Notes: a model not told the origin generated them from the letters alone. A DNA stretch of 10,793 nucleotides from Methanomethylovorans sp. PtaU1.Bin073 (GCA_002067265.1 MVQW01000089.1:1-10793); one strand, 5' to 3'. Shown: positions 1 through 7,417, counted from the first letter of the stretch. Program-made: numbers and translations.

Positions 1-149
1 CTTCCGAATAAAATGATCTGACATAATTTTGGAACCATGCCCTTAAATTGAGAAAATCCTCTTTTTTCATCGATACCCATAAACATTTTATAAATATCAG
101 TTTTTCTGTCAGCAAAGTTACAATATGGTTTTGCTAAAAAAAGCGGCAT
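1..149 (-). CDS. Possible partial gene of unknown function, cut by the left edge
   Basis: Reading the minus strand from an ATG at 149, the frame stays open for 49 codons to the window edge and begins MPLFLAKPYCNFADRKTDIY. It then carries a basic, hydrophobic-interspersed stretch that includes a KGMVPKLCQ segment. The frame is also open a little further upstream, to a TTG near 173, before an in-frame stop. I do not recognise the family. The residue mix looks protein-like (aromatic, charged, Cys at residue 10 and again near the edge), but no Shine-Dalgarno site precedes the ATG. A TATA-like TTTATAAATAT at 87-97 lies inside the frame, which argues against it. It could be the start of a real gene, a gene remnant, or chance. 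Sequence left of the window would decide. Confidence 0.28.
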   Translation of the reverse strand, partial: MPLFLAKPYCNFADRKTDIYKMFMGIDEKRGFSQFKGMVPKLCQIILFG

Positions 150-348
150 ATATGCATCGAAATTGCAACGCAACTATGCACAGGCCCACCTAATCGATCA
201 ATCAACTATTTACCTGGACGGACAAAGAAACTGTTGTTTCTCCGGGATGGATTGGTGTAGCCCCAGTTGCTTCAGCTACTGCTGTTTCCCTATAGATGGA
301 GTGTACACTTCACACATCAGATACTGGAATGAGAAATTGCAAAATTAG
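150..348 (+). other. Short intergenic stretch with a possible coding scrap
   Basis: No complete gene is supported here. One frame between stops at 191-193 and 293-295 encodes about 33 residues and includes the protein-like segment FTWTDKETVVSPGWIGVAPV. It has no ATG, no ribosome binding site and no recognised family, so it may be the tail of a decayed gene. A longer ATG frame at 163-348 in another phase is Cys-rich, lacks a ribosome site and looks like a shadow. Confidence 0.2.
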
Positions 349-380
349 AAAAAAAGATGGAGCGAAATGATTTCCGCTCC
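349..380 (-). terminator. Hairpin plus U-run terminator of the disaggregatase-like gene
   Basis: On the minus strand, 21 bases past the stop codon, GGAGCG pairs with CGCTCC (359-364 with 375-380) around a 10-base loop. Seven A on the plus strand (349-355) follow, read as a seven-U run in the transcript. This is a textbook intrinsic-type terminator. Archaeal RNA polymerase needs mainly the U-run, so the hairpin may serve 3' end stability as much as termination. Confidence 0.7.
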
Positions 381-401
381 TGCTTGCTTGTCCTATCTAC
401 T

Positions 402-3400
402 TTACGTAGTTATGGTTAACTTTGGCCTTCTGGAAGCAGTTGAGGATTCAGTGCTGTAGAAAGCAATGTAGTTACCGCTCTCTGTCTTTGCCTTGAGGAA
501 GAAACCAGTGTTAGAGTACTTGCCACTGATGTATTCCTGCACAAGCTGTGTGACATCAAAGTCGTAGTATTTATTGCCAGGCACTGTGCTTGCCGGGAAG
601 GTTAGAGTTGCGTATGGTGTACTACCCTGAGCAACACCGTTCTGATCATACCAATTTCCTCCTGCTGTAGTCCAAGCCGTGCCAGAAGCACGATTATTCC
701 AGCTTACGTACTTTGGATCCCAAGCAACTGGCCTGTAGACCTCAACTACAGTATCAGAAGTACGAGTCTTACTTGCAGGATAATACCAGTACAGAGAAAG
801 TGTTGCTTTTGATATCGTATCGGTTGTCTTATAACTACTTAGATCGAACAGAAGTACATCCCTGCTACTACTAGAGGACTTTCCAACATCAAGGTAAGTT
901 GAAGTGGAATATACGGTACTCTTAGAAGATTCAGCCAGTCTATTGTCATAAACAGCTGAATATGAAACCGAAGTTCCTGTAGAGGTAGATGTATTGGTTG
1001 TTGTGCTTGTTGTTGCACTGACAACTACATTTACTGTATCGGTCGCGGTCTGACCAGCTGTATCTGTGACAGTAAGAGTCACAATATACGTTCCTGCAGT
1101 TGAGAATGTCTTTGCGGCCGTTACACCGGCAGCCTCAGCGGTGATACCATTTGAGGAATCAAAGTCCCATGAATAAGAGGTTATACCCTTATCGTCAGTA
1201 GAGGAGCTGCCATCGAAGCTAACAGAAGAACCTACTGTGGCAGTCTTATCTAAGCCAGCATTGGCAACAGGAACAGAGTCTGCAGAAGTTGCTGCACTCA
1301 CTACCACATTTACTGTATCGGTTGCTGTCTGACCAGCTGTATCTGTTACAGTAAGAGTCACAGTGTATGTTCCAGCAGCGGTATATGTGTAACTCGGTGT
1401 TGCACCAGTAGCTTCAGAAGTGATACCATTTAATGCATTAAAGTCCCATGAATATGAAGCTATACCTACATCATCAGTGGAAGCACTGCCATCAAAACTG
1501 ACAGCTGAACCAACTGTGGCAGGCATATCAGAGCCTGCATTGGCAACAGGGACAGCATCTGGAATAGTTGAACTATCTGGGGTAGTTGAACCACCAGAGG
1601 GAGTTGAACCTCCTGATGTAGAGGTTATAGTCAACTTTGGTCTCATGGCAGTGTTTGAAGATTCAGCACTGTAGAAGGCAATGTAATTACCACTCTCGCT
1701 CTTTGCCTTGAGGAAGAAACCAGTGTTTTCGTAAGTACCACTTACATACTGCTGCACAAGCTGTGTAACATCAAAGTCATAATATTTGTTGCCAGGCACT
1801 GTGCTTGCGGGGAAGGTCAGAGTTGCATATGGTGTACTACCCTGAGCAGCGCCGTTCTTATCATACCAATTTCCTCCTGCTGTACTCCAAACAGTGCCAG
1901 AAGCGCGATTATTCCAGCTCACATACTTTGGATCCCAGGCAACTGGCCTGTAAACTTCAACTACAGTATCGGAAGTACGGGTCTTACTTGCAGGGTAATA
2001 CCAGTAGAGAGATAGTGTAGCCGCAGTTATTGTATCCGTATTGTCGTAGTCACTGAGATCGAACAACATTACATCTCTGGCAGTTGCTGAACTCGCTCCA
2101 ATGTCAAGATAGGTCGAAGTGGAAAGTACTGTACTCGTTGAATCAGAACGCAACCTATTGTCATAGGTAGGAGAGTATGAAACAGAACTGCCCGTAGATG
2201 TAGCTTCATCTGGAGTTGTATCTGTTGGTGTTGTTGTGCTTGTTGTTGCGCTGACAACTACAATTACTGTATCTGTTGCTGTCTGACCACTTGTATCTGT
2301 GACGGTAAGAGTCACAGTGTAAGTTCCTGCAGTGGTATAAGTGTAACTTGGTGTTGCACCAGTTGCCTCAGAAGTGATACCATTTGATGCATTAAAGTCC
2401 CATGAATATGAGGCTATACCTGCATCATCGGTGGAAGCACTGCCGTCAAAACTGACAGCTGAACCCACTGTTGCGGTCATGCCAGAGCCAGCATTGGCAA
2501 CAGGTACACTATCGGTAGTAGTTGAACCACCGGAGGAAGCAGAACCACCTGATGTAGAAGTTATTGTCAATTTTGGTCTCATGGCAGTGTTTGAAGATTC
2601 AGCACCGTAGAATGCAATGTAATTACCACTTTCAGACTTTGCCTTGAGGAAGAAACCAGTGTTCTCGTAAGTACCACTTACATATTCCTGCACAAGCTGT
2701 GTGACATCGAAATCATAATATTTGTTGCCAGGCACTGTGCTTGCCGGGAAGGTCAGAGTTGCGTATGGTATACTACCCTGAGCAGCACCGTTCTTATCAT
2801 ACCAGTTTCCTCCGGCTGTACTCCAGGCAGTACCAGAAGCACGATTATTCCAGCTCACGTACTTTGGATCCCAGGCAACTGGCCTGTAGACCTCAACTAC
2901 AGTATCGGAAGTACGTGTCTTACTTGCGGGATAATACCAATAGAGAGAAAGTGTAGCCGCAGTTATTGTATCTGTAGTGTCGTAGTCACTGAGATCGAAC
3001 AACATCACATCTCTGGCAGTTGATGAACTCGCTCCAACGTCAAGATAGGTTGAAGTGGAAAGCACTGTACTCGCGGAATCGGAACGCAACCTGTTGTCAT
3101 AGGTAGGAGAGTATGAAACAGAACTTCCTGTTGAGGAGGAGGTATTTGTTGTCGTATTTGTTGGTGTTGTTGTGCTTGTTGTTTCACTAACAACTACATT
3201 CACCGTATCTGTGGCTGTTTGGTTACTCGTATCAGTAACAGTAAGAGTCACAGTGTATGTTCCAGCAGTTGTAAATTTCTTCGTGGCTGTCACACCGGTA
3301 GCTTCGGAGGTGATGCCATTTGATACATCAAAGTCCCAAGAGTAGGAAGATATTCCCACGTCATCGCTTGAGGAATTTCCACTGAACAGGACAGTTGAGC

Positions 3401-5126
3401 CTACATTAATGGATTTATCAGAACCTGCATTGGCAACTGGTTCGGCATCTATTTCGTTTGAAACTGCAGAGCCACTCTTGGATGCCTGTGCAGTGTTACC
3501 ATATCTGCCGATATTGACCACTCCACCGTTAGGTGAAGGTTCCTTACTGTATGATGAACTTGAATATCCTGCGTCTATAAGCGTACTGGAGACTGAATCT
3601 GTCACCCATTTTCCGCTAGAATAGTGACCTGCTTTGCTCTCTAGGTGATAGTCACGGGAGCCAGCATTTGAATTGGTTGAATCAACGCATGATGGATCAA
3701 CATTAAGGTTGTTGCTCATCGTAAAGCCGCTGCCATATGTTTGACCATTCTTGTTGTTGTAGATGTCGTTGTTCTGGACTACAAACTTTGAGTAAGTTGG
3801 ATTGGTATTCCATATACCCACACCTGATCCTGTAACAGAAGAAACACCATCACTGTTCATAATAATGTTGTTTCTGACGTAAGTTGTGAATTGAGTCTGT
3901 TGCTGACGCCTTCCGGATCTCAGGAAATACTTTATGGCAGCATGTCCACCATCATCGAATACGTTGTTCTCGATGATAGTGTTGTCAAAATCACCCAAAA
4001 CAATAGCAGCATTACTAAAACCAGTATTTGTAGCGTATTGTCCAACATTTGTGAAGATATTGTGGTGAATGTATACATCCCTAGCATGGATCACATTATC
4101 TTGATAATTTGCAGACATCCAAATACCTGCACCTTTGATACTGTGGATGCGATTGTTATAGATTTCAATGTCATCAAATACATGGCTTGTAGTTGAAGAT
4201 GTTCCTATCTGAATTGCAGGACCTGTAGAATCACCGGAATTTGATGCATAGATCAAATTATCATGGATAGTGGAGTCTGTACAACCATCTGAATACCTGC
4301 ATGCACTATTTGTTCGTGTGAAAACAGTATTATAAGCGAATTCGACATTGCTGCATCCCATAGCATATAGAACATCGTGGCCTAGCTTATACACATCATT
4401 GTTAGTGAATTTAATGTTACTGGCTTTTCTTACCTGTAAACCATCACCGCATCCCCATTCAAGACGCATATCAGATACTTCGATGTTGTCGCCGCCGTCA
4501 AAAAGCATCATATTGTAATATCCGGCTCCCAGGGATACAGCCTGATTGGCGCTGTTTCCATCTATAGTGAAACCTGTGATTGTTATATCGCCATCTGTAC
4601 CTATGTTTGCGATCATAGGTACTTCACTGGACCATCCTGCACTTGCAACTAGTTTAATTTCAGCAGTAGAGTCACCTGTAAGTATTGTATTAGCACCGAT
4701 GTTAAGAGTGCTGTCTATCCAGTATGTATTAGGACCTCTCAAATATACAGTACCGCCACCCTGGCCGTCTATATATGCTAGAGCTTTGTTAATTTCAACA
4801 TGGTCATTTGTTCCGTCACATTGGTAGTTTACAGTTCCACTTGTGCTGCTTGTACCGACATATACGGTTGCTGCCGAAGATAGACCGGCACAGATTATCG
4901 AGAAACAAATGAAACAAAATGATAGACCAATTAGGAAAAATGATATTCTTTTGAAATGATGGTCTTTATTTTGAGTTTTAGAGAGTTTAGATTTTTTAGA
5001 GAAAGCAGTTTTTAATGAAATGAAGCAACTACTAACCAATAAAGCAATTAGTAACACATGACGGGATTTAGCCCACCTGTGAGCGCTAAATCTTTCGAGA
5101 ACTTTATTACAGAAACGTTTTACCAT
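402..5126 (-). CDS. Secreted disaggregatase-like protein: beta-helix, PKD and DNRLRE repeats
   Basis: A 1574-residue exported protein. Hydrophobic segments lie at about 23-41 and 61-86, the second ending GLSSA like a signal peptide. Residues about 87-560 form a right-handed parallel beta-helix: many short N-rich turns (NNDVY, YNNRIH, ENNVF), as in pectate-lyase-like and NosD-like folds. It closes with a RDYHLESKAG motif. PKD domains follow at 563-647, 875-959, 1193-1277 and 1286-1370, each starting PVANAG with a YSWDF core. DNRLRE (disaggregatase-repeat) domains sit at 670-857, 982-1169 and 1387-1574. Linkers are Ser/Thr-rich and probably glycosylated. Disaggregatase of Methanosarcina mazei degrades the methanochondroitin matrix and frees single cells. 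A polysaccharide lyase or surface adhesin role is inferred from this family, and the substrate is unknown. There is no PGF-CTERM or other C-terminal anchor. The ATG at 5126 is chosen because GAGGTG lies 9 bases upstream. The unit appears monocistronic. Confidence 0.9.
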   Translation of the reverse strand: MVKRFCNKVLERFSAHRWAKSRHVLLIALLVSSCFISLKTAFSKKSKLSKTQNKDHHFKRISFFLIGLSFCFICFSIICAGLSSAATVYVGTSSTSGTVNYQCDGTNDHVEINKALAYIDGQGGGTVYLRGPNTYWIDSTLNIGANTILTGDSTAEIKLVASAGWSSEVPMIANIGTDGDITITGFTIDGNSANQAVSLGAGYYNMMLFDGGDNIEVSDMRLEWGCGDGLQVRKASNIKFTNNDVYKLGHDVLYAMGCSNVEFAYNTVFTRTNSACRYSDGCTDSTIHDNLIYASNSGDSTGPAIQIGTSSTTSHVFDDIEIYNNRIHSIKGAGIWMSANYQDNVIHARDVYIHHNIFTNVGQYATNTGFSNAAIVLGDFDNTIIENNVFDDGGHAAIKYFLRSGRRQQQTQFTTYVRNNIIMNSDGVSSVTGSGVGIWNTNPTYSKFVVQNNDIYNNKNGQTYGSGFTMSNNLNVDPSCVDSTNSNAGSRDYHLESKAGHYSSGKWVTDSVSSTLIDAGYSSSSYSKEPSPNGGVVNIGRYGNTAQASKSGSAVSNEIDAEPVANAGSDKSINVGSTVLFSGNSSSDDVGISSYSWDFDVSNGITSEATGVTATKKFTTAGTYTVTLTVTDTSNQTATDTVNVVVSETTSTTTPTNTTTNTSSSTGSSVSYSPTYDNRLRSDSASTVLSTSTYLDVGASSSTARDVMLFDLSDYDTTDTITAATLSLYWYYPASKTRTSDTVVEVYRPVAWDPKYVSWNNRASGTAWSTAGGNWYDKNGAAQGSIPYATLTFPASTVPGNKYYDFDVTQLVQEYVSGTYENTGFFLKAKSESGNYIAFYGAESSNTAMRPKLTITSTSGGSASSGGSTTTDSVPVANAGSGMTATVGSAVSFDGSASTDDAGIASYSWDFNASNGITSEATGATPSYTYTTAGTYTVTLTVTDTSGQTATDTVIVVVSATTSTTTPTDTTPDEATSTGSSVSYSPTYDNRLRSDSTSTVLSTSTYLDIGASSATARDVMLFDLSDYDNTDTITAATLSLYWYYPASKTRTSDTVVEVYRPVAWDPKYVSWNNRASGTVWSTAGGNWYDKNGAAQGSTPYATLTFPASTVPGNKYYDFDVTQLVQQYVSGTYENTGFFLKAKSESGNYIAFYSAESSNTAMRPKLTITSTSGGSTPSGGSTTPDSSTIPDAVPVANAGSDMPATVGSAVSFDGSASTDDVGIASYSWDFNALNGITSEATGATPSYTYTAAGTYTVTLTVTDTAGQTATDTVNVVVSAATSADSVPVANAGLDKTATVGSSVSFDGSSSTDDKGITSYSWDFDSSNGITAEAAGVTAAKTFSTAGTYIVTLTVTDTAGQTATDTVNVVVSATTSTTTNTSTSTGTSVSYSAVYDNRLAESSKSTVYSTSTYLDVGKSSSSSRDVLLFDLSSYKTTDTISKATLSLYWYYPASKTRTSDTVVEVYRPVAWDPKYVSWNNRASGTAWTTAGGNWYDQNGVAQGSTPYATLTFPASTVPGNKYYDFDVTQLVQEYISGKYSNTGFFLKAKTESGNYIAFYSTESSTASRRPKLTITT
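405..968. repeat. DNRLRE repeat, copy 3
   Basis: Encodes residues 1387-1574 of the large surface protein. It has the same length (188 codons) as copies 1 and 2. Its first 50 or so residues have diverged, while the middle block (for example VVEVYRPVAWDPKYVSWNN) is unchanged in protein and nearly so in DNA. It ends the protein. Confidence 0.85.
1551..2504. repeat. Tandem PKD+DNRLRE module, second unit (954 bp)
   Basis: Encodes residues 875-1192 of the large surface protein: PKD 2, DNRLRE copy 2 (1620-2183) and a Gly/Ser/Thr/Pro linker. It is nearly identical to the adjacent unit at 2505-3440 in DNA as well as protein, with scattered mostly silent changes, which points to duplication or gene conversion within the gene. 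Confidence 0.85.
2505..3440. repeat. Tandem PKD+DNRLRE module, first unit (936 bp)
   Basis: Encodes residues 563-874 of the large surface protein: PKD 1, DNRLRE copy 1 (2556-3119) and a linker. It is the partner of the 1551-2504 unit. PKD 1 is more diverged (KFTTAG, TSNQTATD) than PKD 2 and 3, while the DNRLRE parts match almost fully. Confidence 0.85.
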
Positions 5127-5135
5127 ATACTTTTA

Positions 5136-5141
5136 CACCTC
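5136..5141 (-). promoter_or_regulatory. Shine-Dalgarno site fixing the start of the disaggregatase-like gene
   Basis: The minus strand reads GAGGTG (plus strand CACCTC), 9 bases before the ATG at 5126. It matters because this start places about 60 residues, including an extra hydrophobic segment, before the apparent signal peptide. No ATG, GTG or TTG lies immediately before the second hydrophobic segment. Confidence 0.75.
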
Positions 5142-5312
5142 TTTTTCCATTCAGTTGAATTATTACATTTTATTGAAACAAAATCGTAATATTTTCTGTT
5201 AACAATAAGATACAAGTCAGTGAAATTGTCATTTTTTGATTTTAATATACCATGAATATTAACACCAAACAAGTCTGTTAGCATTTAATACTCACATATC
5301 TCTAAGAGACTG

Positions 5313-5359
5313 CCACCATCATGGGAATTATGGTGGTATAGATGCCCAAGAGGGCATCT
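5313..5359. other. Two adjacent perfect hairpins
   Basis: The first hairpin pairs CCACCAT (5313-5319) with ATGGTGG (5330-5336) around 10 bases. The second pairs AGATGCCC (5340-5347) with GGGCATCT (5352-5359) around the tetraloop AAGA. They are three bases apart and follow a short palindrome TCTCTAAGAGA at 5299-5309. No U-run follows on the plus strand, so a plain terminator is unlikely. It could be a small structured RNA or a 5' leader element of the minus-strand gene, whose start is about 190 bases away. The function is unknown. Confidence 0.55.
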
Positions 5360-5481
5360 TGTTGCAGAAAATCATCTTATTTCACGGAAGAGATTGGGGT
5401 TATCCACAGACAAATTAATTTTACTTGTTTTGGACTTCATATAAGATTACTGAAATTCTGCTATTTCGGAAATGACAGCCC

Positions 5482-5520
5482 ATAGAGATTGCAAATCAAT
5501 TTTTGCTGATTTATCTCTAT
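5482..5520. repeat. Bulged inverted repeat (hairpin)
   Basis: ATAGAGAT (5482-5489) pairs with ATCTCTAT (5513-5520), and AAATCA (5493-5498) pairs with TGATTT (5507-5512), leaving a 3-base bulge (TGC) and an 8-base loop. Total pairing is 14 bp. GACA and TGTC flank it further out. The purpose is unknown. Confidence 0.5.
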
Positions 5521-6337
5521 TTTGTCAACAGCCAGTTTTGGCACAAGTTCGGAATTAGGTTTTAGATATATAAAGATACTTACCATCTTAATGCACTATA
5601 ATAGCTCAAATTTTAATTTTGAGTGTTATATAACCTTATATTTGCATTTTAGCTACTATAAGAACATTTAATGCAAAAAAATAGTAATTTACTTCTTTTT
5701 TAATGAATAAAGTCTATTTTTGCGCATATTTTAAAACCAAAATTTGCAGATAATTTGATACCTGGATCGATAAAATTTGATTTAAGAGACCTATATAAAG
5801 TCAAAGATAGACATAACCAGTATTCTGGCATAAAATCATTTAAAAAGCAACTATGCAATCCTAATTAGAAAAATAGTAGATTATAAAGCTTCATTAACGA
5901 TGATAAAGTATTAGAGCATCTTTTTTAATGAGAATTAGAAAAGGATTGCACCTCCTTCATCTAAAACATATTCCCGATATGCAAATAAATAAGATATTGT
6001 TGATAAATTTTGAAGCCCTAATTTCAATGGAAAATTTGAGGCATTTTTTGCTTTTATGCCTTGAGTTGCGCCCATATTACCTAAAAATAGAATATATGTT
6101 AACCATTTATACAATAGAAATTGATAGAAAACGGGAGTCATTGATTAAAAAAAGACTGCGGAAGCAAAACTATGGCATAACTAATGTACAGTTATATAAA
6201 AGAAATTGAGGAATTGTTGCTACCTTAATAAGAATTTATCATAATAAAAGCGCTCAGTATAATGAGAAGCTTAAATACAAATTTGCTGAACCAACATAAT
6301 CAATCTGTGAAATCGCCTGTAAAAGGGATAAAAACAT

Positions 6338-6682
6338 TTACTGCGTAGCCTTCTTATCCCCTATCTTTTTCAGTGCATCTGCAGCTCCCTGGCAGACATA
6401 ATTATTGGAATCTTCCAGGGCTTTATTAAGAGGCTCAATAGCTCTGTCATCACCAATATTTCCCAGTGCATCCACAGCCTGTCGACGGACATAATTGTCC
6501 TCATCGTTTAAAGCTTTGATAAGAGGATCAACAGCACAGATGTCTTTTATCTTTCCAAGAGTGTATGCAGCTTCCCTGCGAACCTGTACATCTTTTTCGT
6601 AACTAAGTGCTTCAATCAATCCCTTTACATCGTTGTTCTTTTCCATATCTTTAACATTTGGCTTACCAAATCCGAACAGCAT
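6338..6682 (-). CDS. Small HEAT-repeat (PBS-lyase type) protein
   Basis: A 114-residue soluble protein made of HEAT/PBS-lyase repeats. After a short head ([18 protein letters not shown]), repeat units of about 31 residues follow: [20 protein letters not shown], then [20 protein letters not shown], then [20 protein letters not shown], each linked by a variant of [21 protein letters not shown]. Such alpha-solenoids act as protein-protein scaffolds. In phycobilisome lyases the repeat aids chromophore attachment, but no such role is expected here. Short HEAT proteins of this style are common in methanogens, and the partner is unknown. The ATG at 6682 has a GGGG-rich Shine-Dalgarno 9 bases upstream. 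It is divergent from the DUF3795 gene, with 109 bp between them that must hold both promoters. A T-rich run (TGTTTTTATCCCTTTT) follows its stop codon and may end transcription. Confidence 0.85.
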   Translation of the reverse strand: MLFGFGKPNVKDMEKNNDVKGLIEALSYEKDVQVRREAAYTLGKIKDICAVDPLIKALNDEDNYVRRQAVDALGNIGDDRAIEPLNKALEDSNNYVCQGAADALKKIGDKKATQ

Positions 6683-6791
6683 GTAGAATAACCCCTTCTG
6701 ATGAATACTATAGATGCATCCTGCAAGTAGTTAAGTTTTAGGAGAAAGATGTTTAAGAGAAATAATTGTCTAACAGTAAGTGGTGGGATGA

Positions 6792-7130
6792 ATGTCTTTG
6801 ATAGAAATTGGCTGCTGTGGTGCATATTGTGGAACATGCAAATTATTGAAAGAACAACTGTGTAAGGGCTGTAAGCTCGGATATGAAAACAATAAGCGCG
6901 ATATCACTAAGGCTAAATGCAAGATCAAGGTATGCTGCATAAGCAAGAACTATAATTCCTGTGCCGATTGCCCGGACACTTCAACATGCCAGACCATCAT
7001 TGAGTTCTATGAAAAAAAAGGATATAAGTATGCAAAATACAAGCAGGCAATAGAATTCATCAAACACAGCGGTTACGATGAATTCATTAAAATAGCCGAT
7101 ACCTGGACAAATGCGTACGGGAAATACTAA
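6792..7130 (+). CDS. DUF3795 cysteine-rich small protein
   Basis: A 112-residue protein with 12 cysteines in its first 66 residues: C8, C9, C13, C16, C24, C27, C43, C48, C49, C57, C60 and C66. The pattern (CCGAYCGTC, then CKGC, C, CC, CADC and C) matches the DUF3795 family, which is widespread in methanogens and anaerobic bacteria. The grouping suggests two metal or iron-sulfur sites, but no activity has been assigned as far as I know. The remaining residues form a Lys/Tyr-rich, probably helical tail. The ATG at 6792 is preferred because GGTGGG lies just upstream, while the ATG at 6788 is out of frame. Its 3' end lies 2 bp from the end of the converging EncFtn-type gene, so the two transcripts probably overlap. 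It is most likely cytoplasmic, with no signal peptide. Confidence 0.85.
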   Translation: MSLIEIGCCGAYCGTCKLLKEQLCKGCKLGYENNKRDITKAKCKIKVCCISKNYNSCADCPDTSTCQTIIEFYEKKGYKYAKYKQAIEFIKHSGYDEFIKIADTWTNAYGKY

Positions 7131-7132
7131 AT

Positions 7133-7417
7133 TTAACTTTCAAGACTTGCTATGTCTTTCTCTTTACTGAAAAGGTACTCTTTAAGTTCCTTGGCAAAAT
7201 TCTCATCATTCTGCCTGATCCATTCGAGAAGCATAGCTGCATGTTCTTTCTCTTCATTTGCATTGTGAATCAATATTTTCTTTAGATTCTCATCAATGCA
7301 GGCGTCAGCTCTTTGATTGTACCAGTCAACTGCTTCCAGCTCTTCTTTCAGAGAGTCAATTGCTCTCTTAAGGTCCTGAGTCTTTACTGACAATTTACTT
7401 CTTTCTTCATGGATCAT
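7133..7417 (-). CDS. EncFtn-family encapsulated ferritin-like protein
   Basis: A 94-residue two-helix protein matching the encapsulated ferritin (EncFtn) family, which oxidises Fe(II) at the interface of an annular decamer inside encapsulin shells. The signature EELEAVDWYNQRAD (25-38), HN (51-52) and EEKEHAAMLLEWIR (55-68) is intact. Using the Rhodospirillum rubrum numbering I remember (E31, E32, E34, W38, Y39, E62, H65), a constant offset of 6 places E25, E26, E28, W32, Y33, E56 and H59 here, so every ferroxidase and entry-site residue is present. The C-terminal tail ends DIASLES, which resembles encapsulin cargo-loading peptides. No encapsulin gene is in the window. The ATG at 7417 lacks a Shine-Dalgarno site. 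A TATA-like GTATATGC at 7449-7456 would give a very short leader. Likely role: iron oxidation and storage or detoxification. Confidence 0.88.
   Translation of the reverse strand: MIHEERSKLSVKTQDLKRAIDSLKEELEAVDWYNQRADACIDENLKKILIHNANEEKEHAAMLLEWIRQNDENFAKELKEYLFSKEKDIASLES

Larger units (their letters stand above)
5142..6337. other. Long AT-rich region without a convincing gene
   Basis: This 1.2 kb lies between the start of the disaggregatase-like gene and the end of the HEAT-repeat gene. It holds a cluster of palindromes at 5299-5359, a bulged hairpin at 5482-5520, and a weak AT-rich inverted repeat around CTCAAA/TTTGAG at 5605-5623. Several TATA-like stretches occur (for example ATATATAAAG near 5567). 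Open frames at 5707-5865, 5928-6209 (plus) and 5935-6141 (minus) lack ribosome sites and family features. The 9-base arms GGCATAAAA and TTTTATGCC, about 220 bases apart near 5828 and 6052, are the only hint of a decayed mobile element. The promoter of the large minus-strand gene should lie in 5150-5300. Confidence 0.6.

Noticed and set aside
163..348. A 61-residue Cys-rich plus-strand frame
   Set aside because: No ribosome site and no homology recognised; its last codons run into the terminator of the minus-strand gene.
1420..2956. Several repeated plus-strand frames inside the large gene
   Set aside because: They recur in step with the module repeats and are antisense shadows of the PKD and DNRLRE codons.
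405..3440. The repeats as a CRISPR array or satellite
   Set aside because: Units are 936-954 bp, in frame and encode known domain types, so they are protein modules.
5400..5408. TTATCCACA, identical to a bacterial DnaA box
   Set aside because: Archaea start replication with Orc1/Cdc6 at ORB elements, there is no cluster of boxes, and no replication gene is near.
5707..5865. A 53-codon plus-strand frame with protein-like residues
   Set aside because: No usable start codon, no ribosome site, no recognised family; open frames of this size occur by chance.
5935..6141. A 68-residue minus-strand frame
   Set aside because: Mutually exclusive with the frame above, no ribosome site, no recognised domain.
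5928..6209. A 93-residue plus-strand frame
   Set aside because: Made mostly of Leu, Ile and Lys as expected from AT-rich noncoding DNA, no Shine-Dalgarno site, no motif, and contradicted by an overlapping minus-strand frame of equal quality.
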